A DNA stretch of 64,000 nucleotides from CBDBCU01 sp965203435 (GCA_965203435.1 CBDBCU010000002.1:743314-807313), one strand, 5' to 3'; positions 7,965 through 17,019 are shown, counted from the stretch's first letter. Numbers and translations: made by a program. Notes: generated by a model from the sequence alone, not told the origin.

Positions 7965-8813
7965 ATGACCGCCAGAAATACGGGCGACGGGGCCGAGCAG
8001 GTCTATGCGGCGGCCCAAAAGTGGGTGAACGGCGCCCTGCGTTCCGATGATTCCCTCTTTACCCCCGGCAAGCCCATCTGGACGCGGGAACTGCTGAGGG
8101 AGTTGCACGACCAGGTTCTGAACCGGCCGGAGGTGGGGGAGGGGGACTTTTGGGGAAAGTTGCAGCAGCAACTGGCCGACAGCCCGCCGGAAGCGTACCA
8201 GCTGATGGCCGAGGTCTTGTACCTCCACTACTTGCCCCTTTATATCAAGCCCGCGACCAAAGAAGCCTCGGTGGACCGGGTACTCGGATGGTCGCCGAAG
8301 CCGGTGGCAATCCCCGCCGAGAGCCGCGCCGGTTTTCAACAGGGCTTTGTGTACCTGGGCGCGGGTATGGCGTTGCTAAGCTATCAGGTGGGAACGCTGA
8401 TTGAGACCGTCGCGCAGTGGAAAGCCCTGCCGGCGGGCGAAAAGGAACGCCTTACCCAAGACCCTTGGAAGTGCAAAGGCTTTCTCGACGACTTGCGCTT
8501 TCACAGCCGGTTGCTTGAAAACAACCCCAATAAGGGCCGGGGCGAGCATCCCTTGCTGCTCCACAGCATCTTTCCCGACACCTTCGAGCCTATGCTGGGC
8601 CGTTTCAAGGAACAGATTGCCAAGGCGAAAGCCTTTGCTCGCTTTTTGACCGAATCGACTAAGGACCTTGACCGCGCAATCCATCAGATTCGCCGGGGCA
8701 TAGAGGCGGAATTGGGGCGGGATTTCAGTTTCCACGACTGCGATATTCGCCGGTATTGGAACCCTAAAAAAGGCGAACCCGTCGTCGAAAAATTTGAGCC
8801 GGGCCGTTCCTGA
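7965..8813 (+). CDS. Orphan McrB-type N-terminal domain protein
   Basis: ATG 7965 follows GGGAGG with 6-nt spacing and gives 282 residues. The text WVNGALRSDDSLFTPGKPIW, YQLMAEVLYLHYL, DRVLGWSPKPVAIP and HSIFPDTFEPML resembles the DNA- or effector-sensing N-terminal region of some McrB-like AAA+ GTPase restriction proteins. In those proteins a Walker-type AAA domain follows. Here the protein ends at RRYWNPKKGEPVVEKFEPGR, and the next gene is unrelated. It is therefore either a natural stand-alone domain or the stump of a lost restriction protein. The assignment is from remembered motif patterns and is tentative. Confidence 0.5.
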   Translation: MTARNTGDGAEQVYAAAQKWVNGALRSDDSLFTPGKPIWTRELLRELHDQVLNRPEVGEGDFWGKLQQQLADSPPEAYQLMAEVLYLHYLPLYIKPATKEASVDRVLGWSPKPVAIPAESRAGFQQGFVYLGAGMALLSYQVGTLIETVAQWKALPAGEKERLTQDPWKCKGFLDDLRFHSRLLENNPNKGRGEHPLLLHSIFPDTFEPMLGRFKEQIAKAKAFARFLTESTKDLDRAIHQIRRGIEAELGRDFSFHDCDIRRYWNPKKGEPVVEKFEPGRS

Positions 8814-8892
8814 GAATGATTTGTACCGGTAGCTGACCAGCGTTGCGGCCGCCTCGTACAATCCTTTAATCCGACCAAAGGAGTCCCCCAAA

Positions 8893-9894
8893 ATGCGCCC
8901 CTTTCAATATGCCGAACCGCAAACTTTGACCGCCGCCGTGGCCCTGCTGACGGCGGAGGAGGCCGGGGATGCCCGCATTATTGCCGGCGGTTCCGACCTG
9001 CTGGATGAAGTTAAAGAGGGCATCATTGCCCCGGGCCGGGTGGTCAGCCTGGCGGCGGTGCCCGGCTTGGCCGGCATTGCCGCAACCGACGGCGGTCTGT
9101 CCATTGGAGCTATGACCACCATCGCCGCCCTGGCCGCCCATCCGGTTGTCCGGGACGACTATACCGCCCTGGCCGAAGCCGCCGCCGGCCTGGCTACCCC
9201 GCAAATCCGCAATGTCGGCACTCTGGGCGGCAATCTGAATCAGCGGCCGCGCTGCTGGTACTACCGCCATCCGCTAATTCCCTGCCTGAAAAAGGGCGGC
9301 GACCGCTGCTATGCCCTGCCCGGCAATACCAAGTATCTGTGCGTTACCGGCGGCGACCGCTGCTATATCGTCCATCCCTCGGATACCGCCGTGGCCCTGT
9401 CGGTCTTTGACGCCCAGGTGGAAATTGCCGGGGCTGAGGGCAACCGCCGTTTGCCTATCGGCGACTTTTTTATCAGTCCCGCCGTCGATGTAACTAGGGA
9501 AACCGTCTTGCAGCCCGGGGAAATTCTGACCGGGGTGATTTTGCCGGCGGCGGATTTGGGCGCGGCTGGGCAATCGCCGCGCAGTCTCTATCTCAAGGCC
9601 CGGGAGCGGGAGGCCGGCGATTTTGCCCTGGTCAGCGTGGCGGCGCGGTTGGCGGTGGCCGATGGGGTAATTAAGCAGGCGGCGGTAGCCTTGGGCGGCG
9701 TGGCCCCGGTTCCCTACCGGGCCGGCGCGGTCGAGGAATATCTGCACGGGAAAGCCGCCGCCGAAGTGGACGCCGCCTATGCCGGCAGCCTGGCCCTGCC
9801 CGACGCCCGGCCCATGACCAACAACGGCTACAAGGTGACCATGGCAACCAACCTGGTCAAACAGGCGGTGGCCCGGCTGCTTGACCGGAATTAG
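8893..9894 (+). CDS. Molybdenum hydroxylase FAD-binding subunit, 4-hydroxybenzoyl-CoA reductase beta-like
   Basis: The 333-residue protein has the FAD-binding medium-subunit fold of the xanthine dehydrogenase family: ARIIAGGSDLLDEVKEG, then TPQIRNVGTLGGNL. A cysteine-rich insert follows, with RCWYY, PCLKKGGDRCYALPG and YLCVTGGDRCYIVHPSD. Such a loop is typical of HcrB-type subunits, where four cysteines bind an extra [4Fe-4S] cluster for reductive dearomatisation chemistry. The molybdopterin large subunit and the 2Fe-2S small subunit should accompany it but are not adjacent. RBS AAGGAG lies upstream of the ATG. It fits the aromatic-degradation theme. Confidence 0.8.
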   Translation: MRPFQYAEPQTLTAAVALLTAEEAGDARIIAGGSDLLDEVKEGIIAPGRVVSLAAVPGLAGIAATDGGLSIGAMTTIAALAAHPVVRDDYTALAEAAAGLATPQIRNVGTLGGNLNQRPRCWYYRHPLIPCLKKGGDRCYALPGNTKYLCVTGGDRCYIVHPSDTAVALSVFDAQVEIAGAEGNRRLPIGDFFISPAVDVTRETVLQPGEILTGVILPAADLGAAGQSPRSLYLKAREREAGDFALVSVAARLAVADGVIKQAAVALGGVAPVPYRAGAVEEYLHGKAAAEVDAAYAGSLALPDARPMTNNGYKVTMATNLVKQAVARLLDRN

Positions 9895-9943
9895 CGGCTG
9901 TAATACCACCACCCCATACCGGTCAAATAGAGAGGGCAAGGCA

Positions 9944-10141
9944 ATGCCTACCAATCAGCAGTTTTCCGTCGTGCTGAGCAATATGGTAACCCGGGAGGAA
10001 GTGCGGGCGGCGATCGATGCGGCGGAAAGCCGTTTGCGCGCCGACCTCCGGGCGGCGGAATTGCGGATTATCCGCTGGAATGTCGCCACCATTATCGCGG
10101 CCGCCGCCGTTGCCATCGCCGCCGTCAATCTGCTGCCTTAA
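9944..10141 (+). CDS. Small single-pass membrane protein with coiled coil
   Basis: ATG 9944 behind AGAGGG gives 65 residues. A heptad-rich stretch (TREEVRAAIDAAESRLRADL) is followed by one C-terminal hydrophobic helix (VATIIAAAAVAIAAVNLL). The shape resembles many short coiled-coil/TM proteins of unknown role. Its stop overlaps that of the convergent dehydrogenase gene by 3 nt. The longer frame from 9881 starts inside the preceding gene and has no ribosome-binding site. Confidence 0.55.
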   Translation: MPTNQQFSVVLSNMVTREEVRAAIDAAESRLRADLRAAELRIIRWNVATIIAAAAVAIAAVNLLP

Positions 10142-11028
10142 CCGTCGGTTTCGGCAACTCCCGCCATCTTGGCCAGCACCCGGTACAGGACGGCAAAGTC
10201 CTCGTCGGCCAGGCCCAGGGCCCGGGCGGCGTTGAGAAACTCGTTGGTGATGGCGCTGGTGGGCATTGGCACCTCCAATTCCCGCCCTAGATCCAGGGCC
10301 AACAGCAAGTCCTTCTGCATCATATTCACATCAAAGAGCGGCTCGGCCGGCGGGTCAAAGGCCAGGGGAAAGCGGTATTTCAGGGCCGGCGAGGCCACGA
10401 CGCTGTTCAGCAGGGCGGTTACGGCCGCCTCCCGGGGGATGCCGCTCTTTTCGGCCAACAGCAGGCTTTCGCAGAAAGAAAGGATTTGGATGGGCAGGCT
10501 CAGGTTCACCGCCACTTTCATTGTAGCGGCCATTCCATTCTCCCCCACATAGTTGACCGTCGGCCCGATGTCCGCCAGGATGGGCTTTACCCGTGCATAG
10601 ACGGCATAATCGCCGCCCACCATCACCGAAAGCTGGCCGGCCTCCAGGGTTATGGCGCTGCCGGACACCGGGGCGTCCAGCATCTGCGCTCCCCGTTCCG
10701 CCACCTGCCGGGCCAGGGCGCGGCTGGCCGCCGGGCTGACGGTGCTCATATCGATAAAGACCTTGCCCGGCGCCAGGGCGGCCAATACCCCCTCCGGGCC
10801 GGCGGTTATGGCGTCCAGGGCTTGGGTGTTGCTGACCATGCTGAGGGTAATATCAGCGGCGGCGGCCACGGCCCGGGGCGAATCCCCCCAGTCCATCCCC
10901 AAATCCCGTAGCCAATCGGCCCGGGATTTGGTGCGGTTGTAGCCGGTAACGGTATGCCCGGCCCGCAGCAGCCGCTGCGCCATCTTGCCGCCCATCGTCC
11001 CCAGCCCGATAAAACCCAGGTTAGCCAT
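10138..11028 (-). CDS. NAD(P)-dependent beta-hydroxyacid dehydrogenase (3-hydroxyisobutyrate dehydrogenase family)
   Basis: ATG 11028 (MANLGFIGLGTMGGKMAQRL) is the right start: it places the Rossmann motif GxGxMG at the extreme N-terminus and gives 296 residues, the usual size. Family marks include FIDMSTVSPAASR, DAPVSGSAITLEAGQLSVMVGG and the catalytic-lysine region AATMKVAVNL. The enzymes oxidise small beta-hydroxyacids or reduce tartronate semialdehyde. No operon partner; substrate unknown. Confidence 0.85.
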   Translation of the reverse strand: MANLGFIGLGTMGGKMAQRLLRAGHTVTGYNRTKSRADWLRDLGMDWGDSPRAVAAAADITLSMVSNTQALDAITAGPEGVLAALAPGKVFIDMSTVSPAASRALARQVAERGAQMLDAPVSGSAITLEAGQLSVMVGGDYAVYARVKPILADIGPTVNYVGENGMAATMKVAVNLSLPIQILSFCESLLLAEKSGIPREAAVTALLNSVVASPALKYRFPLAFDPPAEPLFDVNMMQKDLLLALDLGRELEVPMPTSAITNEFLNAARALGLADEDFAVLYRVLAKMAGVAETDG

Positions 11029-11129
11029 AATCGTCTCCCGTCGGTTGCAGTGTTGCCCAAGATAGATTGTAGGGGGCAATAGTAGCACACCAAGCCGGCT
11101 AAGTCATTCCGATTTTCCCGCCCCTTTCT

Positions 11130-11231
11130 ACCGTCCTTCCCGCGTAAGCGGGAATCCAGAAATCCCTGATGGGTAGTGTGCCGGTCTTTGGCAATACCGT
11201 TCGGGATTCCCGCTTACGCGGGAAGGACGGT
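11130..11231. repeat. Family A palindromic repeat (MITE-like)
   Basis: Inverted termini of about 28 bp built on ACCGTCNTTCC plus TTCCCGCGTAAGCGGGAA, with each terminus itself a hairpin, flank a core of about 45 bp. The core includes GGTAGTGTGCCGGTCTTTGG (subtype 3). Lies 63 nt upstream of the gene at 11295. Confidence 0.9.
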
Positions 11232-11294
11232 AGGGACTGGTGGGGTTGTGCTATAATAATCCCCCCTTAATTTACTGCCGGAGGTGGCCCGCTA

Positions 11295-11732
11295 ATGGCT
11301 ACGCCGAAAGAACTGTCCGACCGCTATCTGGAAATAAGCGCGCTGAGTCTCCGTCAAGCCCAGGAGGAGCTGGAGATCCGGAAAGATTACGCCCAAGCGT
11401 GCGATAAGGTCTGGCGCGCCGTGGCGGAAGCTCTGAAAGCCGGGGCCGTACTCCGGGGCTGGAATCATAAGAGCCATCCCCTGCTGCGGGATATTGCCAC
11501 CCAGCTTTATATGGAGTTTGGCCGCCGCCAGGTTATCGACCTGTTTGGCGTTCTGGAAAACGCCCATACCAACTTTTACGAACATCGTTTTGACCGGGAC
11601 GAGGTTCAGCTGCACCTGGATCGGGGCCGCGAGTTGGTGGCGGAACTGGAAACTATCCGCCAGTCCCCGCAACGCCGCTTTACTCCGGCCAATCGGGAAC
11701 AGGAACGCCGCCTGGAACGGCTGACCCGGTAG
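11295..11732 (+). CDS. PaREP1/HEPN-like helical protein
   Basis: The 145-residue, all-helical protein begins MATPKELSDRYLEISALSLR. The block QAQEELEIRKDYAQACDKVW with RAVAEALKAGAVLRGW and HPLLRDIA fits the PaREP1 family (HEPN-like superfamily), known mainly from archaea and some Chloroflexota. These proteins may be nucleases or parts of toxin-antitoxin systems; function is unproven. GGAGGTGG precedes the ATG. No nucleotidyltransferase partner is adjacent. Confidence 0.55.
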   Translation: MATPKELSDRYLEISALSLRQAQEELEIRKDYAQACDKVWRAVAEALKAGAVLRGWNHKSHPLLRDIATQLYMEFGRRQVIDLFGVLENAHTNFYEHRFDRDEVQLHLDRGRELVAELETIRQSPQRRFTPANREQERRLERLTR

Positions 11733-11835
11733 GACCCGAACACGGCCGCCGACGCTTTCCTGGACATTGACGATCTGCCGCCGGTGCAGCCGGAGGGGTA
11801 AGCCGGCAATAATCTCCCTTGACTTCGGACCTGTG

Positions 11836-11865
11836 CCATCCTTCAACAAGTTCAGGATGAGCGGA
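11836..11865. repeat. Family B repeat core
   Basis: The sequence CATCCTTCAACAAGTTCAGG followed by ATGAGCGG is the core of repeat family B. The same core occurs at 14142, 27108, 37978, 39050, 50018, 54556, 54630 and twice inside the halogenase-like gene near 57.55 kb. Confidence 0.8.
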
Positions 11866-11879
11866 TGGGGTGACCCACC

Positions 11880-12048
11880 CTCGTCATTCCCGCGTAAGCG
11901 GGAATCCAGAAATGCCTGATAGGTAGTGCGCCGGTCTTGGGCAACACCGTTTTGGATTCCCGCTTACGCGGGAAGGACGGTCGGGGGATGGGGATGACGG
12001 TTTATAGGCAATACCGTTCTGGATTCCCGCTTACGCGGGAATGACGGT
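11880..12048. repeat. Family A repeat plus a solitary right half
   Basis: A full subtype 3 element occupies 11880-11981. A lone right terminus (ATTCCCGCTTACGCGGGAAT) lies at 12020-12048. With the family B core just upstream they fill most of the 394-nt gap between 11732 and 12127. Confidence 0.85.
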
Positions 12049-12126
12049 AGAGCGGCGCAGGAAGGACGGTCTGCGGGCGGTAGCGGCGGCATAAATGACG
12101 GTTTCTATATGCCATTCCCGCCCCCC

Positions 12127-13902
12127 TTACACCGGCCGGTAGCCGTTGACCAGGGGCAGGCGGCGGTCTTTGCCAAAGGCCCGGGGGGTTATCTTTACCC
12201 CCGGCGGAGCCTGCCGCCGTTTGTATTCGTTGCAATCCACAAAAGCGATGACCTGCCGCACCGCCGCCGGATTATGCCCCATTGCCACCATTTCCCCATA
12301 GCTGTAATCCTCCTCCACATAGGCTTTGACGATGGGATCCAGCTGCTCGTAGGGCGGCAGGGTGTCGGCGTCCAACTGCTCCGGGCGCAGTTCGGCGCTG
12401 GGCGGCTTGTCCAGGATGGCTTGCGGAAGGGGCGGCTTGGCGGACGGATTAGCGGCGGAGCCGGCCGGCGGCCCGTGCTGATTGCGCCAGCGGGCCAAAT
12501 CATACACCAGGGTTTTCGGCACATCCTTGAGCACGGCAAAACCGCCGGCCATATCGCCATACAGGGTAGCGTAGCCCATCGCCATTTCGCTCTTGTTGCC
12601 GGTGGTCAGGGTCAGCCAGCCGAACTTGTTGGCAATAGTCATCAGCGCATTGCCGCGGATGCGCGCCTGCACATTTTCCTCGGCGGTGTTGGCCGGCGTA
12701 TCCTTAAAGTGCGGCTCCAGCATAGCGGCAAAGGCGGCGTGGGCCGGCTCGATGGGAATAGTCCAGCAGGCCATCCCCAAGTTGGCCGCCAGTTCCAGAG
12801 AGTCGCTGACGCTGCCGGCCGAGGAATAGCGGGAGGGCATAGCTACGCCCAGGACATTGGCCGGCCCCAAAGCGTCCACAGCAATGGCGGCGGTCAATGC
12901 GGAATCGATACCGCCGGACAAGCCGATTACCGCCTGGCTAAAGCCGCTTTTCCGTACATAGTCCCGGGTGCCAATCATCAGGGCTAGATAGACCTCAGCC
13001 GTCGGTTCCGGGGGGATTGCCAGAGGCGGCGGCGACAGCGGCGGCAACGGCGGCCGCTCCTCAGGTTGACCCTCGGCTAGGGTTATTATTTCCGCCGCGC
13101 CGATTTCCTGCAAAATGGCCGCCTTTTCCTGCCGGGGACGCGGGTCGCGCAGGCGGGAACGAAAAACCGCCGCCAAATTCAAATCCACGATCAGCAAATC
13201 CTCGGCAAAGGCCGGGGCCCGGGCCAACAGCGTCCCTTCCTGGTCGCAGATAAGGCTGGCTCCGTCAAAGACCAGTTCATCCTGCCCGCCCACCATATTG
13301 AGATAGGCCACAAACACGCCATTGTCGGCGGCCCGGGTGGCAATCATCTTTTCCCGATAGGCGGCCTTGCCGGCGTGAAAGGGCGAGCCGTTAATGTTGA
13401 CCAGCAGCTCGGCCCCGGCGTCCCGCTGCACGGCGGCCGGGCCGACCGGATACCAGATGTCCTCGCAGATGTTGACGCCCACGCCGGCGCCGTTCAGGCG
13501 ATAAACCGGGCAGCGGCGGCCGGGCTGAAAGTAGCGGGCCTCGTCAAAAACGCCGTAGTTGGGCAGATACATCTTGCGGTAAATGTCGGCCAATTTGCCG
13601 TCATAGCCGATGGCGGCGGCGTTGGCAATATCCTGCCCCACCGCCACAAAGCCCACCACCACCGCCAGGCCCCGGGCGGCGGCCACCACCCGCTCCATCG
13701 CCGCTACATTGTCCCGGAGAAACGAGGTCTTGAACAGCAAATCCTCCGGCGGATAGCCGGTAATCGCCAGTTCGGGAAAGGCAATCAAATCGGCGGCGGC
13801 GGCCCGGGCCCGTTCAATATCGGCGATAATGCGGGCGGCATTGCCCTCAATATCGCCCACCACCGGATTCAGCTGGGACAAGGCCAAACGAAACTTTCGC
13901 AA
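12127..13902 (-). CDS. nadE: Glutamine-dependent NAD+ synthetase
   Basis: The 591-residue protein has both expected domains. The N-terminal nitrilase-like glutaminase shows LIAFPELAITGYPPEDLL (Glu), REKMIATRAA and the catalytic-Cys text VGVNICEDIWYP. The C-terminal synthetase has the PP-loop VIGLSGGIDSALTAAIAVDA and TTGNKSEMAMGYATLYGDMA. It amidates deamido-NAD+ using glutamine as the ammonia source, the last step of NAD synthesis. Length and motifs are complete. It is a single gene flanked by repeats on both sides. Confidence 0.95.
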   Translation of the reverse strand: MRKFRLALSQLNPVVGDIEGNAARIIADIERARAAAADLIAFPELAITGYPPEDLLFKTSFLRDNVAAMERVVAAARGLAVVVGFVAVGQDIANAAAIGYDGKLADIYRKMYLPNYGVFDEARYFQPGRRCPVYRLNGAGVGVNICEDIWYPVGPAAVQRDAGAELLVNINGSPFHAGKAAYREKMIATRAADNGVFVAYLNMVGGQDELVFDGASLICDQEGTLLARAPAFAEDLLIVDLNLAAVFRSRLRDPRPRQEKAAILQEIGAAEIITLAEGQPEERPPLPPLSPPPLAIPPEPTAEVYLALMIGTRDYVRKSGFSQAVIGLSGGIDSALTAAIAVDALGPANVLGVAMPSRYSSAGSVSDSLELAANLGMACWTIPIEPAHAAFAAMLEPHFKDTPANTAEENVQARIRGNALMTIANKFGWLTLTTGNKSEMAMGYATLYGDMAGGFAVLKDVPKTLVYDLARWRNQHGPPAGSAANPSAKPPLPQAILDKPPSAELRPEQLDADTLPPYEQLDPIVKAYVEEDYSYGEMVAMGHNPAAVRQVIAFVDCNEYKRRQAPPGVKITPRAFGKDRRLPLVNGYRPV

Positions 13903-14018
13903 CAGTCAACTCCCGGCCCAGGGGATTAGGCTATCCCATTATAACCCTTTTCGGCGGTGGTTTCATCCCCATGGAGTCGTATATACTTGACGCCCCCCAC
14001 CGTCATTTCCGCCCCTCT

Positions 14019-14118
14019 ACCGTCATTCCCGCGTAAGCGGGAATCCCGACGGTACTGAAAAGACCAGCCCTTTGCCGCCCAACCACCGCCGGATTCCCGC
14101 TTACGCGGGAATGACGGT
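14019..14118. repeat. Family A palindromic repeat
   Basis: Full element with ~28-bp inverted termini and a subtype 2 core (GGTACTGAAAAGACCAGCCC on this strand). A family B core follows at 14142-14170 (ATCATCCTGAACTGGTTGAA). Together they fill the 302-nt gap between nadE and the SGNH-like gene. Confidence 0.9.
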
Positions 14119-14204
14119 AGAGGGGCCGCCGCCGACCCCATCCGATCATCCTGAACTGGTTGAAGGATGTGACTACCCCACAACCGAACAGAACATCGGC
14201 GGCC

Positions 14205-16652
14205 TCAGGGCGCGGCAATTACCACCGACCACAAATCCCCTTGGCCCGGTACATATTGCCCGGTCCGCATTTCCTTAATGCCGCCGGGATAATCCGGCAA
14301 GGAAACCGCCGCCAAGCATTTGCCGTCAAAAAGGCCGCCTTGGCGGACAAAGGCAAAGCCGCCGTGGGCAAAGCCGGCCGCCCGCCTATCCTCCGGCAAA
14401 TCAGTAGGATTCTCCGGGACGATATGCAGGAAAAAGCCGGCCGCCGTATCCGCCGCCGCGCAGGTTTCCCGCAAGTAAAGCAGCCGGTTATCCCGCCAAT
14501 ACAAGTCAAAGACATCCCGGGCCGCCGGTTCCGCAGCGGACAAGGCGGCATAATCGGTCCGCAGTTGGGCATAGTCCGGCGCGGCGATTAACCGCACCGA
14601 CCACAAGTTGTCTTGACCGGGAATATGCTGTCCCGTCCGCATTTCCTTAATAGGATAGTCCGGCAGGACAACCGCCGCCAGGCACTTGCCGTCGAAATGG
14701 CCGCCCCGGCGGTCAAAGGCAAAACCCCGATGGGCAAAGCCGGCAGCCCGCATATCCGCCGGCAAATCGGCGGGATCCTCCGGGACGATATGCAGAAAGA
14801 ACGCGGCCGCCGTATCCGCCGCCGCGCAGATTTCCCGCAAGTAAAGCAGCCGGTTATCCAATTCATACAGGTCGAAGTAGTCCCGGACCGCCGGCTCAGT
14901 GGCGGCTAAGGCGGCGTAATCGGCCCGCAGTTGGTCGGGGTCCGTCGGAACAATCAACTCCACCGACCACAAATCGCCTTGCCCGGGGACATACTGCCCC
15001 GTCCGCAGGGCGGCCAGGGGATAACCGGGCAGGCGTATTTGCGCCGCGCACTGCCACGGCGCAAAGCGACCGCCAACTTCCGCAAAGTTGAAAGGCCAGC
15101 TCTCAAAACCCTGCTCCCGATAGGGCGGCGGCAGCTCCCTCAAGTCCCACGGTATCAAGTGCAGAAAGAACTCTGCCGCCAAATCCTCCGGATCACAGGG
15201 CCGCCGGACATACCGCAACTGTTTGCCGAAGTCCTGCAGGGACACCTGAAAAACTGTGGGGGGGAGGGGTGGCAAAGGATTAGATTCGACTTCCGGCGGC
15301 CGCCGCCCGGCGGCCAGAACGGAAACCGGCCCGGCCGGGCTTTCCCCGCCCCGGAGCCGCAGGGCCGGCTCCAGCCGCCGCGTTATTTCCGCCGCCAGCA
15401 GTTCATTCCCCCGGTCGTTCAAGTGGCAGCAGTCATCAGCATACAGGCTTTCCGGACGGTCAACGAAAATCTCGGTCAGGTCAAAGTAATTGATGCCTTG
15501 CCCTTGCAGCTCCCGGTTAAACTGCCGCAGCAGCGGATAACCCTGCTCCACCGCAAACTTTTCAGAGCCCTCGGGGCGATAGGCAAACTCCCGTTCCCGG
15601 GAGCTCAGCGGTTTGGAACCGGACACATACTGGTTGGGCTGCAAAAAATGGTAATAATCGGCCCCGTTCAGTTCGGCCAGCCGGGCCAGCATTAGCGAAC
15701 CCCGATACCAGGCCCGGGCCGCCTCCGGAAACAGTTCGCCCGGCGCCGGCCAGGTCCGGGAGCCATATTTTTCCGGGTTGTAATCCGATTTCATAGCCGC
15801 CAGTTGCTGATTCCGTTGGATAATCGCGGCCGCGATTCTTTCCTGCCGCCAGCGGTTCGCCAGACCGAAAAGGGCCGACCAGCGCAGGATGGAAGTCTCC
15901 CCGGCCGCAGCCCGCCGGGCCTGTTCCCGGCGCAAGATCCCGAGCTGCCCCGCCAGCAAAAGCTCCTCGCGGGTCAAACCCACCCGCCTGGGCCATGCGT
16001 AGGGAAAGAAGGGAAAGACGCCCCGCTCAAAGTTATCCCCAGCGCTGCCGGCCACTTCATTGAATCCGTCCAAGTTGACCAGGAGGTCAAACTCGCCGCC
16101 CAGCAACAGAGTGTTGGCCGCAATCATCGTCTGCTGCGGTTGTTTTCCGACGGTCAAGGCCAAATCGAGGACTACCGGCCGCCGCGGCAGTTGGTTAGCG
16201 GCAAACCAGCGGTTCAAGGCATCCTGGAGAAAGGGCGTGATCCGTTGCGCTACCGAGCCGCCCAGCAAGCCGATGACTACGGTGTCCTCCCGCCGCTGCC
16301 GGGGCGGCATTGCATTCAGGATGCGCTCCGGCGACCTCCGGGTAAAGCTGTAAAAGGGATGCCGCAGCTCGAGGATATTAGGCGAATCATGGGGGAGGGC
16401 CGAACCCGCCGGCGCCGCCGACCGGCCGCGGCCATACTCCGGCCCATAGGCCGCATAATAAGCGCGCCCGGCCATCCCCTCCAGAACCAGCAGGGTCAGC
16501 AACAGCATCAAGCCGTAGTAAAGGATTTTCCGGCGGAAAGGCAAAACCGCTTTTCGTTCCTTGGGGATTTTGTTGGCCGGTTCCGGGGACGATTGCCCTT
16601 TAGGCCGGGGCAAAGCAACGGGATTATAGGATATAAGGCCCTGGCGAGGCAA
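14205..16652 (-). CDS. Membrane-anchored SGNH-hydrolase-like protein with three C-terminal repeat domains
   Basis: The 815-residue protein has one N-terminal TM helix (ILYYGLMLLLTLLVLEGMAG). An SGNH/GDSL-like domain follows at about 70-420: VVIGLLGGSVAQR (block I-like Ser), DLLVNLDGFNEVAG (block with Asn) and YADDCCHLNDRGNELLA (Asp/His pair). The last ~390 residues hold three copies of a module of about 115-130 residues. Each carries AADTAAxFFLHIVPEDPxDLP, a GxxGFAHxGFAF block, GGxFDGKCLAAVxLPDYP and MRTGQxxPGQxxLWSV. I do not recognise the module. The protein is probably a surface esterase or acyltransferase-like enzyme with binding repeats. The start may be the in-frame position closer to the TM helix. 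Confidence 0.65.
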   Translation of the reverse strand: MPRQGLISYNPVALPRPKGQSSPEPANKIPKERKAVLPFRRKILYYGLMLLLTLLVLEGMAGRAYYAAYGPEYGRGRSAAPAGSALPHDSPNILELRHPFYSFTRRSPERILNAMPPRQRREDTVVIGLLGGSVAQRITPFLQDALNRWFAANQLPRRPVVLDLALTVGKQPQQTMIAANTLLLGGEFDLLVNLDGFNEVAGSAGDNFERGVFPFFPYAWPRRVGLTREELLLAGQLGILRREQARRAAAGETSILRWSALFGLANRWRQERIAAAIIQRNQQLAAMKSDYNPEKYGSRTWPAPGELFPEAARAWYRGSLMLARLAELNGADYYHFLQPNQYVSGSKPLSSREREFAYRPEGSEKFAVEQGYPLLRQFNRELQGQGINYFDLTEIFVDRPESLYADDCCHLNDRGNELLAAEITRRLEPALRLRGGESPAGPVSVLAAGRRPPEVESNPLPPLPPTVFQVSLQDFGKQLRYVRRPCDPEDLAAEFFLHLIPWDLRELPPPYREQGFESWPFNFAEVGGRFAPWQCAAQIRLPGYPLAALRTGQYVPGQGDLWSVELIVPTDPDQLRADYAALAATEPAVRDYFDLYELDNRLLYLREICAAADTAAAFFLHIVPEDPADLPADMRAAGFAHRGFAFDRRGGHFDGKCLAAVVLPDYPIKEMRTGQHIPGQDNLWSVRLIAAPDYAQLRTDYAALSAAEPAARDVFDLYWRDNRLLYLRETCAAADTAAGFFLHIVPENPTDLPEDRRAAGFAHGGFAFVRQGGLFDGKCLAAVSLPDYPGGIKEMRTGQYVPGQGDLWSVVIAAP

Positions 16653-16750
16653 GGCGGCGAGACGGGCTGACCGCCGGCCTCTCTACCGTCCTTCCCGCCC
16701 CGCAACCGTCTTTCCCGCGTCTCTTTCTACCGTCCTTCCCGCCGCCTTCT

Positions 16751-16852
16751 ACCGTCGTTCCCCCGTAAGCGGGAATCCCGAAATGCCCGATTGGTAGTAT
16801 CTTGGTCTTTGGCAATACCTTTCGGGATTCCCGCTTGCGCGGGAATGACGGT
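16751..16852. repeat. Family A palindromic repeat
   Basis: Full element with a subtype 3 core (TTGGTAGTATCTTGGTCTTT). Four further partial left termini (ACCGTCNTTCCC) lie just upstream at 16685-16750. Together with the promoter at 16935 they account for the 367-nt gap. Confidence 0.9.
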
Positions 16853-16934
16853 AGAGCAGCTGGAGGGCGGGACGGCTGGACAGCGAGAATGGTGTTAGTA
16901 TGCGACACAGCCCGGCCCGGCCCCACGCCGCCAT

Positions 16935-16963
16935 TTGACAGGCCGGGCCGCTGCCTATATGAT
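16935..16963 (+). promoter_or_regulatory. Sigma-70-type promoter
   Basis: TTGACA at 16935-16940, 17-nt spacer, TATGAT at 16958-16963, 56 nt upstream of the usp start codon. Confidence 0.75.
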
Positions 16964-17019
16964 ACTTGCGCGGCGGGGAGGCCGGAAAGAAATGGCCCGG
17001 CCGCAAGGAGTAAGTAAGG

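Noticed and set aside
11733..12126. Short frames rich in PSFPRKRESR-type peptides in many gaps
   Set aside because: All are translations of family A repeats; none has a start signal or conserved domain.
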